From: Avibacterium paragallinarum
GTDB lineage: Bacteria > Pseudomonadota > Gammaproteobacteria > Enterobacterales > Pasteurellaceae
Assembly (NCBI RefSeq): GCF_900450705.1
Contig: NZ_UGHK01000002.1
Location: forward strand, 992,001-1,056,000
Reading direction: 5' to 3'
Length of the DNA: 64,000 bases
The translations under genes and the position numbers were made by a program. Shown here piece after piece: positions 29,429-40,405 of the stretch; within the stretch, counting starts at the first letter, position 1; every line of letters begins with the position of its first letter. The notes beneath the pieces were generated by a model. That model was not told the DNA's origin and did no database searches. It saw only the letters and a list, made by a program, of their open reading frames with translations.

Positions 29429-32224
29429 TTATGCTAATGCTTCAGTAACTAAAGCACGTTGTTGCTCATTATGCAAAGCCAAGTACCCCACCGCTGGTGA
29501 AGCTGAAGCCTCTCTTCCCACATAACGAAGTTTTCCATTTTCAGGCAACGAACTGATAAAATTATGCTGACTGCAATACCACGCCCCTTGATTTTGTGGC
29601 TCTTCTTGGCACCATACATAATCCGTAACGTGCTGATAAGGAAGTAATGCATTTTTCATTTCTTCGTGTGGATAAGGATACAACTGCTCCACTCGAATAA
29701 TCGCAATATCAGTTTGATTATTTTTACGTCGTTGCTCCAGTAAATCATAATATACTTTACCTGAACACATAACCACTCTTCTCACTTGTTTTGGATCGAT
29801 GCTGTCAATTTCTCCTATCACATTTTGATAGGTTCCATTTACTAATTCTGATTTAGTTGAAATAGCAAGAGGGTGACGAAGTAAGGATTTTGGCGTAATC
29901 ACAATTAATGGGCGACGCACTCTACGCAACATCTGACGACGTAATAAATGATAAATTTGTGCTGGCGTAGAAGGAATACATACTTGCATATTTTGCTGGG
30001 CACAAAGTTGTAAGTAACGTTCTAAACGTGCGGAGGAATGTTCAGGTCCTTGCCCTTCATAACCATGTGGAAGCAACATCACTAAACCACACATTCTGCC
30101 CCATTTTTGCTCTCCCGAACTGATAAATTGATCAATGACCACTTGGGCGACATTGGCAAAATCACCAAACTGGGCCTCCCACAATGTTAGCGTTTTAGGC
30201 ATTGTCGTCGCATAACCGTACTCATAAGCCAACACAGCTTCTTCAGATAACACTGAATCCCATACTTCAAAATGTCCCTGTTGGTTATGTAACTGTGTCA
30301 GTGGTGTATAAACCGTACCATTTTTTTGGTTATGTAAGACAGAATGACGATGGAAAAACGTACCACGTCCTGCATCTTCTCCAGATAGCCGAACGTTATA
30401 ACCTTCATCTAATAAAGTCGCATAAGCCATCGTTTCAGCCATTCCCCAATCAAATAGCTTTTCACCTTTCGCCATTAATCTGCGATCGTCATAGATTTTT
30501 TTTACTCTTGAATGAAGGAGATGATTTTCTGGGTATTCACATACTTTAAGTGCAAGATCTGTAAAACGCTGCTCATCAAAATTGCCATTATAATCGCTCC
30601 ATTCTTTACTCAGAAACTTCATCCAATCCGCTGCTTCTACATCTCTCTCACGCCATTCAGGTACAACACAATCACCATTATCAAGTGCATCTCGATAATT
30701 ATTCATCAATTCTAAACTGTAAGCTTCATCAATCACATTTGATTCAATTAAGCGATCTGCGTAAACCTTGCGTGGGGTAGGATGGCGTTTAATACGTTCA
30801 TACATTAATGGCTGTGTTACTGAAGGTTCATCCGCTTCATTATGTCCATGACGGCGATAAGAAACTAAATCAATAAAAATGTCTCGTTTAAATTTATTTC
30901 TAAACTCCACTGCCATTCTTGCTGCATAGGCTACGGCTTCTGGATCATCTCCATTGACATGAATCACTGGTGCTTCGATCATTTTGGCAATATCTGTACT
31001 GTATTCCGTTGAACGCGTGTCATGTGGGTTGGATGTGGTAAAACCAATTTGGTTATTAATTACAATACGGATCGTCCCTCCAACAGAATATCCTCTTGTT
31101 GCCGACATATTTAAGGTTTCTTGAACAACGCCTTGCCCTGCAACAGCAGAATCACCATGAACAGTGATTGGTAAAACTTGCGATCGTTCAATATCATTAA
31201 GACGAGTTTGCCTTGCTCTAACGGAACCAAGAACAACTGGATTCACAATTTCTAAATGGGAAGGATTAAACGCGAGTACAAGGTGAACAATACCATCATC
31301 AGTCATAAAATCAGAAGAAAAACCCTGATGATATTTAACATCTCCTGTTCCATCTCCCTGATGTTTTCCAGCAAATTCATCAAATAATTCTGCTGGTTTC
31401 TTCCCGAGAACATTTACCAATAAATTTAAACGCCCACGGTGTGCCATTCCCATAACAATTTCTTTGATGCCATTACGCCCACTATGGCGAATAATTTCTT
31501 TCATCAGTAAAATAAATGCATCACTCCCTTCTAAAGAAAAGCGTTTCGCACCTGGAAATTTAGCACCAAGATAGCGTTCTAGACCATCTGCAGCAGTCAA
31601 CTCTTCAAGAAATTTAAGTTGTTCATCTCGATTAAATAGCGGTTTATTCAATAAGTTTTCTACTTTACTTTGTAGCCACTTTCTTGCCTCTAAATCATTG
31701 ACATGCATAAACTCTAGGCCAATAGTACCACAATAGGTATTTTTTAATGATGAAGTCAGTTCACGCAAGCTAATTTGTTCTTTGTTATAGACATAACCAC
31801 CAACATCAAACACTTCGTCAAGATCTTCATCTGTAAAGCCATAAAATTTGTAATCTAATGTCGGAGCATCCATACGTTGCCAAATTTTTAAAGGATCAAG
31901 ATCCGCGTGTAAATGCCCACGGTTACGATGTGCGTTTACCCATTGCAACACTTTCACTAATCTTGCACTCACTTTGGGATCAATAACGCTGCCCCCTTCA
32001 GCATTGTTGTCTCTCGCTAAACGTTTAAGATATTGACGAACAGGTGAATGAGCTTGTTCAACAATAGTATGTTTTGGCAATTTATCAAAAATCTGCTGCC
32101 AACTTTCATCAACAGAATGAGGATCTTGAAGATAATTCTCATAAAGCTCTTCAATATAAGATTGATTAGCACCATTTAATGCACTTGAAGCTAACCATTC
32201 ACCAATTTGGCTTGTTTGTTTCAT
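29429..32224 (-). CDS. sucA: 2-oxoglutarate dehydrogenase E1
   Basis: The 931-residue thiamine-diphosphate enzyme decarboxylates 2-oxoglutarate and passes succinyl groups to SucB. The N-terminus has the short E2-binding helix ([13 protein letters not shown]). The TPP motif starts [10 protein letters not shown] and ends INNQIGFTT. The C-terminal transketolase-like part holds [21 protein letters not shown]-type sequence ([20 protein letters not shown]). An AGGTGG site precedes the ATG. It is divergent from gltA. Confidence 0.96.
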   Translation of the reverse strand: MKQTSQIGEWLASSALNGANQSYIEELYENYLQDPHSVDESWQQIFDKLPKHTIVEQAHSPVRQYLKRLARDNNAEGGSVIDPKVSARLVKVLQWVNAHRNRGHLHADLDPLKIWQRMDAPTLDYKFYGFTDEDLDEVFDVGGYVYNKEQISLRELTSSLKNTYCGTIGLEFMHVNDLEARKWLQSKVENLLNKPLFNRDEQLKFLEELTAADGLERYLGAKFPGAKRFSLEGSDAFILLMKEIIRHSGRNGIKEIVMGMAHRGRLNLLVNVLGKKPAELFDEFAGKHQGDGTGDVKYHQGFSSDFMTDDGIVHLVLAFNPSHLEIVNPVVLGSVRARQTRLNDIERSQVLPITVHGDSAVAGQGVVQETLNMSATRGYSVGGTIRIVINNQIGFTTSNPHDTRSTEYSTDIAKMIEAPVIHVNGDDPEAVAYAARMAVEFRNKFKRDIFIDLVSYRRHGHNEADEPSVTQPLMYERIKRHPTPRKVYADRLIESNVIDEAYSLELMNNYRDALDNGDCVVPEWRERDVEAADWMKFLSKEWSDYNGNFDEQRFTDLALKVCEYPENHLLHSRVKKIYDDRRLMAKGEKLFDWGMAETMAYATLLDEGYNVRLSGEDAGRGTFFHRHSVLHNQKNGTVYTPLTQLHNQQGHFEVWDSVLSEEAVLAYEYGYATTMPKTLTLWEAQFGDFANVAQVVIDQFISSGEQKWGRMCGLVMLLPHGYEGQGPEHSSARLERYLQLCAQQNMQVCIPSTPAQIYHLLRRQMLRRVRRPLIVITPKSLLRHPLAISTKSELVNGTYQNVIGEIDSIDPKQVRRVVMCSGKVYYDLLEQRRKNNQTDIAIIRVEQLYPYPHEEMKNALLPYQHVTDYVWCQEEPQNQGAWYCSQHNFISSLPENGKLRYVGREASASPAVGYLALHNEQQRALVTEALA

Positions 32225-32567
32225 TCATACCACCTAATTTTATGGGTAAAACCTACAACGGATTAAGAATTAATTATACATAGGATTTATTAATAAACAC
32301 GCACTGATTTCCCTCTCAGCTCTATTTAGATAATTTAAAAACAAATTATAGTGATAAGCAACAATTTCAATTAACAACCCATTAACATTTTTCTAATTTT
32401 TTGATCTATCTCTCATTTTTCGAAAAATAACATTTCCTTAACAATTTTTTTTTGCCAAGATTAAAGACAACAACACAACAGCAAGTTATAGTTGAAGCTT
32501 ACACAACATATAAAATAATTTATCAAATACAACATCATTCACTTTCTAACTTAAAGAGGAAAAAACT
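32225..32567. promoter_or_regulatory. Divergent promoter region between sucA and gltA
   Basis: The 343 bases contain no gene and are strongly AT-rich with several T- and A-tracts. Both transcripts must start here. I could not place a convincing -35/-10 pair or a clear CRP or ArcA site by eye. Control of both TCA operons from one region is inferred from the layout. Confidence 0.5.
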
Positions 32568-33857
32568 ATGACAAAACCAAATGCTACATTAATGCTAAGT
32601 GATGGTCGTGAACTCAATTTGCCTGTATATAAAGGGTCACTTGGATATGATGTCATTGACGTTCAAACTCTCGTCAAACATAAACTTTTTACATTTGACC
32701 CCGGTTTTATGTCTACCGCATCCTGCGTTTCGGAAATCACCTATATTGATGGAGACAATGGCATATTACTTCATCGAGGCTATCCAATTGCCGACCTAGC
32801 ACAAAATGCTGATTATTTAGAAGTCGCCTACTTACTCCTATTTGGCGAACGCCCTTCACTTGAAGAATATCAAACTTTTAGAAAATTAGTTTGTAAACAC
32901 ACTCTCGTTCACGAACAAATTTCTCGTTTCTTCCATGGATTCCGTCGGGATTCCCACCCAATGGCAATTATGTGCGGAGTTAGCGGTGCCTTAGCCGCTT
33001 TCTATCATGATTCATTAGATATTAACAATATTGAACATCGCGAAATTACTGCCATTCGTTTACTAGCAAAAATGCCAACCCTCGCGGCAATGTGCTATAA
33101 GTATTCTATTGGACAGCCCTTTATGTTCCCTCAGAACCACCTTTCTTATTCGGGAAATTTCTTACATATGATGTTCGCTACACCTTGCGAACCTTACATT
33201 GTTAATCCTATATTAGAACGTGCTATGGATCGTATTTTTATATTACACGCCGACCACGAACAAAATGCCTCGACCTCAACAGTACGTACAGCAGCTTCAT
33301 CAGGAGCAAATCCATTTGCTTGTATTGCAGCAGGTATTGCTTCTTTATGGGGACCAGCTCATGGTGGAGCTAATGAAGCCTGTATCAATATGCTAGAAGA
33401 AATTGGCACTATAGAGCGTATTCCTGAATATATCGCTCGAGCTAAAGATAAAAACGATCCATTCCGCTTAATGGGATTTGGACATCGCGTATATAAAAAT
33501 TACGATCCTAGAGCTAAAGTAATGCGTCAAACTTGCCATGAAGTATTACAAGAGCTAAATATTAAAAACCCCCTCTTTGATGTAGCAATGGAGCTTGAAC
33601 GTATCGCATTAAATGATCCTTATTTTATTGAACATAAACTTTATCCTAATGTTGATTTTTATTCAGGCATTATTCTCAAAGCGATTGGAATTCCAACATC
33701 AATGTTTACCGTTATTTTTGCGTTAGCTCGAACTGTTGGTTGGATTGCACATTGGAAAGAGATGTTCAAACCAGGAAATATGAAAATCGTTCGCCCTCGA
33801 CAGCTCTACACTGGTCATATTGAACGCCCCTTTTCACCATTAGAAGGTAAAAAATAA
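32568..33857 (+). CDS. gltA: Citrate synthase (type II)
   Basis: GltA condenses acetyl-CoA and oxaloacetate. The catalytic histidines lie in [12 protein letters not shown] and [14 protein letters not shown]. The 429-residue length and the N-terminal beta domain ([16 protein letters not shown]) match the hexameric, NADH-sensitive Gram-negative type. AGAGG precedes the ATG. Its presence separates this organism from H. influenzae, which lacks gltA. IS3 copy C lies 83 bases downstream. Confidence 0.97.
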   Translation: MTKPNATLMLSDGRELNLPVYKGSLGYDVIDVQTLVKHKLFTFDPGFMSTASCVSEITYIDGDNGILLHRGYPIADLAQNADYLEVAYLLLFGERPSLEEYQTFRKLVCKHTLVHEQISRFFHGFRRDSHPMAIMCGVSGALAAFYHDSLDINNIEHREITAIRLLAKMPTLAAMCYKYSIGQPFMFPQNHLSYSGNFLHMMFATPCEPYIVNPILERAMDRIFILHADHEQNASTSTVRTAASSGANPFACIAAGIASLWGPAHGGANEACINMLEEIGTIERIPEYIARAKDKNDPFRLMGFGHRVYKNYDPRAKVMRQTCHEVLQELNIKNPLFDVAMELERIALNDPYFIEHKLYPNVDFYSGIILKAIGIPTSMFTVIFALARTVGWIAHWKEMFKPGNMKIVRPRQLYTGHIERPFSPLEGKK

Positions 33858-33997
33858 CATTTACAATGACATACTTAGTGTTTAATGAACACATACGTTT
33901 TAATTTACACAAATAGCATTATAGTCGTTTGAATTTAAAATGATCTGCACCCCAAAAGTTGGACTAAATAACCAACTGATTAAGGTGCAGATTTTTT

Positions 33998-34507
33998 ATG
34001 ACTAAATATACTCAACGTTTCAAACAACAAGTGCTCGACTTTTATCATCAAAATGGAAAAAACCGTTCGCTTACTCGCCAGTATTTTCAGCTTCCCCAAA
34101 GCACGTTAGCACGTTGGATTGCGAAATTTAATCATAATGGAATCAATGGATTAGCTGTGTTAGGTAAAAAACGATGTTATTCTGTTGAGTTTAAATTAAA
34201 GGTTATTCAAGCTATCAAAAAAGGCCAGTGCTCCGCTGAAGCCGCCTGCTTTCGCTTTGATATCCCCAGTTCAGGGATAATTAGTCAATGGTTGCAACGC
34301 TTTGAAAAACAAGGTATAGATGGGTTATTACTCAAACCTAAAGGTCGTCCAAGTATGAAACTCAACTCACCTAAAATGCCACCAACGCCCAAAACAGAAG
34401 AAGAACGCTTGCGTTACCGAATTTTGGAATTAGAAGCGGAGAATGCAATGCTAAAAAAGTTGCAGGAACTCAACCAACAAAAAATGCAGAAAAAGCCGTC
34501 ATCGTAA
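33998..34507 (+). CDS. IS3-family transposase OrfA, copy C
   Basis: A 169-residue DNA-binding subunit with the same two HTH units and coiled C-terminus as copy A; it differs by GKKRC for SKKRY. The slip heptamer is kept. Confidence 0.9.
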   Translation: MTKYTQRFKQQVLDFYHQNGKNRSLTRQYFQLPQSTLARWIAKFNHNGINGLAVLGKKRCYSVEFKLKVIQAIKKGQCSAEAACFRFDIPSSGIISQWLQRFEKQGIDGLLLKPKGRPSMKLNSPKMPPTPKTEEERLRYRILELEAENAMLKKLQELNQQKMQKKPSS

Positions 34508-34530
34508 ATGCCTTACGCTCGCGTTTCCCG

Positions 34531-35337
34531 TTGGAATTGTTACTCAGACTAATCGGATTGGCACGCAGTTCGTTCTTTTATCATCTCAAGCCAAAGTCGG
34601 ATAAAAATGTAGCGATTTCACAGAAAATAGAGGAAATTTATCGCAAAAATGACGAAAATTATGGTTATCGTCGAATTACCTTGGAATTAAGGAAATACTT
34701 GATTATCAACCACAAAAGGGTGCAAGCGATAATGCAACGTTTGGGGTTAAAAGGAAAAAGTAAGCAGAAAAAATATCGTTCTTACCAAGGCAAAGTGGGA
34801 CAAATTGCCGATAATCTATTGCAACGGGATTTTACGGCAACGATGCCGAATGAGAAGTGGGTAACGGATATCACCGAGTTCAAATGTGCGGAAGGCAAAG
34901 TGTATTTATCGCCGATTAAAGACTTGTTTAATAACGAAATTATTGCTTATGATGTGGCGAGAAGTCCGAGTTTTGAGCAGATAACCAGAATGCTGACCCA
35001 GGCGGTGAACCGATTAGCGGGGGAAAAACCGATACTGCATTCCGACCAAGGATGGCAGTATCAAATGATGGGTTATCGGGAGATATTGAAAAAACACGGT
35101 ATTACGCAAAGTATGTCGAGAAAAGGCAATTGCCTTGATAATGGTGCGATGGAAAGCTTTTTCGGGCGATTGAAGACGGAATGTTACTTTGGCAAGCGGT
35201 TTGAAACCTTTGAACAGCTTGAAAAAGTGATTCACGAGTACATTCATTACTACAACAATGAGCGTATTCAAGTGAAGCTCAAAGGACTAAGCCCTGTGGA
35301 ATACAGAACTCAGTCCTTGAATGAAATTAGAATATAG
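34531..35337 (+). CDS. IS3-family transposase OrfB (DDE integrase), copy C
   Basis: The DDE motifs are intact. It differs from copies A and B at two residues (HKRVQA for HKRGQA, VGQIAD for VGHIAD). Translation is expected by -1 frameshift from OrfA. Confidence 0.9.
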   Translation: MELLLRLIGLARSSFFYHLKPKSDKNVAISQKIEEIYRKNDENYGYRRITLELRKYLIINHKRVQAIMQRLGLKGKSKQKKYRSYQGKVGQIADNLLQRDFTATMPNEKWVTDITEFKCAEGKVYLSPIKDLFNNEIIAYDVARSPSFEQITRMLTQAVNRLAGEKPILHSDQGWQYQMMGYREILKKHGITQSMSRKGNCLDNGAMESFFGRLKTECYFGKRFETFEQLEKVIHEYIHYYNNERIQVKLKGLSPVEYRTQSLNEIRI

Positions 35338-35360
35338 TCTAACTTTTTGGGGGCAGATCA

Positions 35361-36506
35361 TACATTGGCATTTCCTTTGCATTGATTGCCTCAATTGTTG
35401 TTCTCCGAGTTTCAGGGTTCTCGTTGGATAAACTCGCTCTTCTTAACTTGATAGCACTTCCGATTGCAGGAAAATTATTTTTTGCCTTGGCGGTTGATCA
35501 TATACGCACGTTTTTCCAAGGAATGTACCGTGGCTGGCTAATCATCGCACAAAGCTGTATGACAATTTTATTAGTCATCTCCAGTTTTTTTGATATTGCT
35601 CAGCATTTTTCTATCGTATTAGTGCTATTTCTTTTGTACAGTGTGATGACCTGTATCCAAGATGTTGCCATTGATGGGTTAGCCTGTAAAATTTTTGTAG
35701 AATCCGATCGCCAAAAAGCGAATGCCGTGCAATACGCCAGTAATTTATTTGGAAATATTATTGGCGGAGGCATAATATTAATGTTCTACAATACGCTCCA
35801 GTGGCAAGGTTCGCTATTCGTATTATCTGCACTGACTGCAATCTCAGTCGTTCAACTTATTTTTTATTACGAACCCGAAGCAGAAAAAGTGGCGTACAAA
35901 GAAAGTCGCACCAAATACCCTCTGATTGCACAAATGACTGCTTTTATGAAGGCTAATAAAATGTGGTTTTTCCTTCTGCTTATCTTACCAAGCGGATTCA
36001 GCTCAGCATATGTGCTCATTAACCCAATGTTAGTTGATGCAGGGTGATCTATCGCGAATATAGGTATAGCTACAAAAATTTATGGCTCAATCATAGGCGT
36101 ATTTTCAGCCTTACTAATCATTCCTTTAATCAAACGTTTTGGGCGGATTAAAACACTACAATATTTGTTAATATTACAAACGTTGCCATTACTCTGCTTA
36201 CTGATGCTTACGCAACAAAAAATAGAAATATTAACAGCTTATGGCGTGATTGGCTTATATTCTCTTATCCAGCCTGCCTTATTAGCTTCAATAAGTACGG
36301 TTATTATGGATAAAGCCGCACCAATGCAAGCTAAAGCCACGTTCTTCTCATTACAACTCAGTGTTATCGTCATTATGGGATTTATTTATGCAACGATGGC
36401 GATGTCTTTTGCCGGTCAATACGGTTATTTCCCGGTATTACTTTCATCTATAGCACTCAATCTGATTGCTGCGATATTTACCTTTAATTTTAGTTATGGC
36501 AAATAA
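35361..36506 (+). pseudogene. AmpG/RhtX-like major facilitator permease, 5' end lost and internal stop
   Basis: The reading frame begins directly at the IS junction (YIGISFALIASIVVLRVSGF) and continues to 36506, broken by one TGA at 36045-36047 where LVDAG-W-SIANIG is expected, a likely Trp-to-stop change. The stretch TCIQDVAIDGLACK is typical of AmpG and of related siderophore or muropeptide importers. About 380 codons with ten helices remain. With both a lost start and a stop, no working protein is expected. Confidence 0.8.
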
Positions 36507-36615
36507 AGCATACATAATAGATATAAAATTTACGCCTCAAAAGCACCGCACTTTTTCTTTTTCCCCCAACCGCAAAATGATACACTTCAGGCTTTTAGAT
36601 CAATTAGGAACAAAA

Positions 36616-37332
36616 ATGCAATTACCTTCATTACAATCCGCGACACTCATTCGCCGTTATAAACGCTTTTTAGCTGATGTAGAGCTGGCAAATGGCGAGG
36701 TGCTGGCGATTCACTGTGCCAACACGGGCGCGATGACAGGCTGTGGCGAAAAAGGCGATACCATTTGGTATTCCACCTCCGACAGCAAAACTCGCAAATA
36801 TCCCCATTCGTGGGAACTCACCCAGCTCAAAAATGGGCAAATGGTGTGCATTAACACCCACCGTTCCAATCAGCTCACCTTTGAAGCCTTGCAAAATAAG
36901 CAAATCAAAGAATTAGCCGCATACAGCGAAATTTTGCCTGAAATGAAATATGGCGAAGAAAACAGCCGCATTGATTTTCTGCTCAAAGGCAAAGGCTTGC
37001 CCGATTGCTATGTTGAAGTAAAATCCGTCACACTCGTAAAAGGCAATCTTGGAATGTTCCCCGATGCCGTAACCACGCGGGGGCAAAAACATTTGCGTGA
37101 ATTAATGGCGATGAAAAAGCTGGGACACAGAGCGGTGATTTTTTTCGCGGGCTTGCACAACGGTTTTGATCATTTCAAAGTGGCAGAATACATCGATCCT
37201 GAATACGCCAAATTGCTCAGCCAAGCGATCAAAGAAGGGGTTGAGGTGTATGCCTATGCAGGCGAATTTGAATTTTCGGGTCAAATTCCTACCGCACTTT
37301 CTTTGACCCATTGCGTGCCTTACATTGAATAA
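36616..37332 (+). CDS. sfsA: SfsA family protein (sugar fermentation stimulation)
   Basis: The 238-residue protein aligns with SfsA: the OB-fold start ([23 protein letters not shown]) and the nuclease-like core with acidic residues ([32 protein letters not shown]). The family binds DNA and was linked to maltose gene expression in E. coli; its precise role is unclear. I chose ATG 36616 with AGGAA upstream over the longer frame from 36466, which overlaps the permease remnant. Confidence 0.92.
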   Translation: MQLPSLQSATLIRRYKRFLADVELANGEVLAIHCANTGAMTGCGEKGDTIWYSTSDSKTRKYPHSWELTQLKNGQMVCINTHRSNQLTFEALQNKQIKELAAYSEILPEMKYGEENSRIDFLLKGKGLPDCYVEVKSVTLVKGNLGMFPDAVTTRGQKHLRELMAMKKLGHRAVIFFAGLHNGFDHFKVAEYIDPEYAKLLSQAIKEGVEVYAYAGEFEFSGQIPTALSLTHCVPYIE

Positions 37333-37337
37333 AAAAA

Positions 37338-37392
37338 TATTGAGAATTATTTTCATTTATCTGTTGACTTTGTACTTGAGAACTATTATCAT
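37338..37392 (+). promoter_or_regulatory. Promoter with two Fur boxes after sfsA
   Basis: A sigma-70 promoter is clear: TTGACT (37364-37369), 17-base spacer, TATCAT (37387-37392). Two Fur-like sites flank and overlap it: TATTGAGAATTATTTTCAT (37338-37356) and ACTTGAGAACTATTATCAT (37374-37392). They share 14 of 19 bases with each other. The second covers the -10, so Fur binding should block transcription when iron is plentiful. Confidence 0.7.
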
Positions 37393-37398
37393 CTAACC

Positions 37399-37469
37399 AT
37401 TCAAACAATAATAGATAATCACTCCAACACTTTAGTGCCTCTCCCCCCACAGAAAGAGGCACTTTTTTT
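37399..37469 (+). ncRNA. Candidate Fur-repressed small RNA (about 70 nt)
   Basis: Transcription from the Fur-controlled promoter should start near 37399 and end at the terminator at 37434-37469. The product would be about 70 nt, with an A-rich single-stranded 5' half and a hairpin whose loop is CCCCCCACAGAA. No reading frame with a ribosome site fits inside. The layout is that of RyhB-type iron-sparing RNAs; the H. influenzae HrrF RNA is the obvious comparator. Position, promoter and terminator are seen; the function is inferred. Confidence 0.55.
37434..37469 (+). terminator. Terminator of the candidate small RNA
   Basis: AGTGCCTCT pairs perfectly with AGAGGCACT over a 12-base C-rich loop and runs into seven T. 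It lies 100 bases after sfsA but only about 70 after the Fur-controlled promoter. Confidence 0.88.
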
Positions 37470-37516
37470 GTGCGTAAAACTAAACTAATAAGTGCGGTCA
37501 GATTTTGGTAGAAATT

Positions 37517-38201
37517 TTAACAATCTTGTAACGAACGCAACTGACGACCTGTGGCATCAAAATTATCAGCCGAAAGCCAGCGTTGGAACTTAGGTTTCAT
37601 TGCCTGCCATTCTTCTTGCAACATTGAAAACCACGCGGTATCACGGTTACGCCCTTTATACACCAGCGCACGCCTAAAAATCCCCTCAAATTGAAAGCCA
37701 AGGCGCTTCGCCGCATTGAAAGACGGCTGATTTAGACTATCACATTTCCATTCGTAACGGCGATAATGTAAGGTTTCAAACACATATTGCATTGCTAAAA
37801 ATTGGGCTTCGGTTGCAACACGGGAATGTTTAAGGCTTTCTGAATAAATCACCCAGCCCATTTCGATAGTACGATTTTTCGGGTCTATTCGCATTAAAGA
37901 AAATAGTCCAACGGCTTTTTGTGTAGCTTTATCAATAATCGCCAAATAATAGGGATCTGAAACGCTTGCCCATTGTTGCAAAAGTTGCCGTGCGGCTTGT
38001 TCGTTAGGTTGCGCATCAATAGACAAATAAGTCCATTGGCTTTCAGGGCTATTTGGCCCCAAAAAATCATAAATATCGCTAAAATGACGACCGTTCCAAA
38101 CGGCAATATTGCCCTTCTAACGTTTGAATATTCGGCAACTCTCCCACTGTAAAATCTGCAATAAGTTCACCGATAGGCTGACCGAGATGGTTAATTGGCA
38201 T
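37517..38201 (-). pseudogene. GNAT-family acetyltransferase (RimJ/RimL-like), frameshifted
   Basis: The ATG at 38201 follows GAGGGAG and starts MPINHLGQPIGELIADFTVG. The frame ends after CRLERSSF. One extra base near 38095 would continue it as GRHFSDIYDFLGPNSPESQW into the long second frame (37517-38062). That frame holds the GNAT core (IEMGWVIYSESLKHSRVATEA, RLGFQFEGIFRRALVYKGRN). The complete protein would be about 228 residues. The natural substrate is unknown. Confidence 0.78.
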
Positions 38202-38368
38202 TGTACTCCCTCATAAAAATAGGCGTAACACCTGTAATAATTGATATACTTGATGTTAAAGCTTTAAATGCTCATTTCAATACAGCTGTTGTACTGCATA
38301 ATGACTTGTTTTATTGCACAACCTCTGGTTGTGATAATACTGTCGATAGCCTGAAAACTTTCAATTAA
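38201..38368 (+). CDS. Possible small protein or remnant, 55 codons
   Basis: An open frame from a TTG at 38201, or from an ATA-type start near 38216, reads IGVTPVIIDILDVKALNAHF and then NTAVVLHNDLFYCTTSGCDN before TAA 38366-38368. A strong terminator 27 bases later suggests a plus-strand transcript ends here. There is no ATG or clear ribosome site, so this may be the tail of a degraded gene. Confidence 0.25.
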   Translation: MYSLIKIGVTPVIIDILDVKALNAHFNTAVVLHNDLFYCTTSGCDNTVDSLKTFN

Positions 38369-38394
38369 GCCAATTAAAAAATCTTTCAATTAAT

Positions 38395-38425
38395 ACCGCA
38401 CTTTTAAAAAGTGCGGTGTTTTTTT
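38395..38425 (+). terminator. Terminator from inverted uptake signals
   Basis: ACCGCACTTTT pairs with AAAAGTGCGGT almost without a loop, followed by a run of T (38418 onward). Both arms are uptake signals. Confidence 0.85.
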
Positions 38426-38485
38426 AGCCTTTTTTGTATAACTGTGGAATGTCAAAATAACACTTAGCTATACAGCATTGTGATA

Positions 38486-40114
38486 TTACTTATCCACAAC
38501 AAGCACACTTTTACTCAAACGTAATTGTTTCTGTAATTCAAGCGTTACCTTATGTGCTTTCTCCCAATCTTTCTTCGTTAGTAATGGGCGAATTTCCCGT
38601 AAATAAATTTCGGTACTTGTTTCCCCTGTATGATGTTCGTACCCCAATGGATGGCTACGCCAACGTTGAGGATCAATTAACACATCTTGAGAATAAAAAG
38701 GATCAGAATTATTTTGGATATGTTTGTCTAATTTCGCACGTAATTCCCGCTTAATCTCTCGATAATTTGGATCATTTGCTAAATTACGTGTTTCACCACG
38801 ATCATTGACCATATCATAGAGCTCTTCTTCCTCGTCCTCTTTATAAAGCACATATTTAAACTCATTTGTTCTTAACATTCGTGCTGGTTGAAGATCAAGA
38901 TTTCGATCCGTATTCCAATGGGCAACAACATATTCTCGCCACTCTTCGGTCGGTTTATTTTGTAATAACGGTAACAAGGAACGCCCATAAATCGGATTAG
39001 GAACAGTTAACCCTACATAATCACAAAGTGTTGGCAATAAATCACATAAGGATACCAGCTCTTTTTTATGCTGATTTTTTTGAATATCTGGCCCGAGGAA
39101 GGTAAAAGGTACATTCATCGCTTCTTCATAAAACCAATTCATTTTTGTAACAAGCCGATGCGCACCCATTGCATCACCATGATCAGAGAAAAAGACAATG
39201 AGCGTATCATCATAAAGCCCGTTTTCTTTCAATGCATTAATAACTTGCCCAATATAATTATCCGCAAGTTCTGTATAGTAATAATAAGCTTTAAGATATT
39301 GTTGAAAATTCTTTTCATTCCATTTGCCTGCCTGTTTTACTCTTGTATGAGTACAGCAAGCATATTGAACCGCTTTTGGTCGATTAATTAAATCTGATTT
39401 TGTATCAAAATTATCTAAAAGCTCAGGCAATTCGCCGATCCCTTCAATATCACCGTGTTCTCCTGCAAATTTGCCTACCCAGCCGTTAATATTGTGCGGA
39501 TTATTGAATTCAACCGCTAATAAAAATGGTTTTTTCTCTTTTCGTTGATTCAATCGATTAATAAATTTTAAGCTTTCCTCTAAGCAATATACATCTTCTT
39601 TAGTGTCATAATTCACAGGAAAAGCGGGTTCAGCGGGAAAATCTTTTTCAATTTGTTCCGCACTAATAAAACCTCTCAACGCACCGTGATCATGGCGTTT
39701 TCCAAAATGGTAGCATTCATAGCCCGCCTCACTAAAAATAGATCCCACGGTTGCCAATGTTTCAGGAATATCCGCATTATCATTGGCAACAACTCCCGTA
39801 TGATGAGGTAAACATCCTGTCCAAAAGCTCGATCGCGAAGGTGCACATAGCGGATAACTACAATAAGCATTCTCAAAGCTGACACCTTGAGCCATTAACG
39901 CATCAATATTCGGCGTTTTTACGACCTTATTTCCATATCCCCCAACCGCACGCTTAGCTAGCTGATCAGCGGTAATAATGACAATATTTTTAGCATTTAA
40001 TAATTTTTCGCCCTCACTACTACAGGTATCCTTAGCCATAGTTTCTGGCATTACCACCATACCAGCAGAACCTAATGCGACATTACGAATAAATTTTCTA
40101 CGTGTAATACTCAT
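38486..40114 (-). CDS. Exported sulfatase (formylglycine type, Tat signal)
   Basis: The 542-residue protein starts with a twin-arginine signal (SITRRKFIRNVALG). It has the sulfatase signature CAPSR with C90 as the residue to be oxidised to formylglycine, plus metal ligands in ITADQ (residue 50) and SDHGD (310-314). It should remove sulfate from choline-, sugar- or glycosaminoglycan-type substrates in the periplasm; the exact substrate is not readable. A maturase is needed and is not in the window. A CRP site upstream suggests catabolic control. It ends with no close downstream partner. Confidence 0.88.
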   Translation of the reverse strand: MSITRRKFIRNVALGSAGMVVMPETMAKDTCSSEGEKLLNAKNIVIITADQLAKRAVGGYGNKVVKTPNIDALMAQGVSFENAYCSYPLCAPSRSSFWTGCLPHHTGVVANDNADIPETLATVGSIFSEAGYECYHFGKRHDHGALRGFISAEQIEKDFPAEPAFPVNYDTKEDVYCLEESLKFINRLNQRKEKKPFLLAVEFNNPHNINGWVGKFAGEHGDIEGIGELPELLDNFDTKSDLINRPKAVQYACCTHTRVKQAGKWNEKNFQQYLKAYYYYTELADNYIGQVINALKENGLYDDTLIVFFSDHGDAMGAHRLVTKMNWFYEEAMNVPFTFLGPDIQKNQHKKELVSLCDLLPTLCDYVGLTVPNPIYGRSLLPLLQNKPTEEWREYVVAHWNTDRNLDLQPARMLRTNEFKYVLYKEDEEEELYDMVNDRGETRNLANDPNYREIKRELRAKLDKHIQNNSDPFYSQDVLIDPQRWRSHPLGYEHHTGETSTEIYLREIRPLLTKKDWEKAHKVTLELQKQLRLSKSVLVVDK

Positions 40115-40151
40115 CGTTACTCCAAGATATTTAAGTGAAACCCTGTAGAGA

Positions 40152-40197
40152 ATGATATGACACTTTTCATTTTAAAACTGTGAAATAGCTCACATAA
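40152..40197 (-). promoter_or_regulatory. CRP-dependent promoter of the sulfatase gene
   Basis: TGTGAAATAGCTCACA (40179-40194) is a perfect CRP core palindrome. On the minus strand a TATCAT -10 (40152-40157) places the expected start near 40145, which puts the CRP centre at about -41, the class II position. The neuD start lies 210 bases away on the other side. Confidence 0.7.
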
Positions 40198-40405
40198 TAA
40201 AAATATATGATTATTTTTTTGAAAAAACGTTTCACAAAATAAAATTTCAAAATACTATCCGACAAGCAAATTAATTAATTTAATCAGAAAGACTCTTAAC
40301 TAAGAATAGCTTATAAATAATACAAAAAAGAGGTGAGGTTGTATTCTTTCAATTTTTAAGGTATAAACTATGGTCAAATTCCCATAGTAAATATACCAAA
40401 AGTAA

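Larger units (their letters stand above)
33941..35360 (+). mobile_element. IS3-family (IS150-type) insertion sequence, copy C, 1420 bp
   Basis: Same ends and length as copies A and B. The left flank AAA and right flank TAC do not match, and the DNA to the right starts in the middle of a permease gene. The junction was therefore formed by recombination or deletion, not by simple insertion. Confidence 0.93.

Noticed and set aside
36045-36047. TGA in place of Trp here and also in IS1595 copy 2 (9047), suggesting TGA might be read as tryptophan
   Set aside because: Many intact genes in the window use TGA as their stop (for example neuD and neuA overlaps), and conserved Trp codons are TGG. Independent nonsense mutations are simpler.
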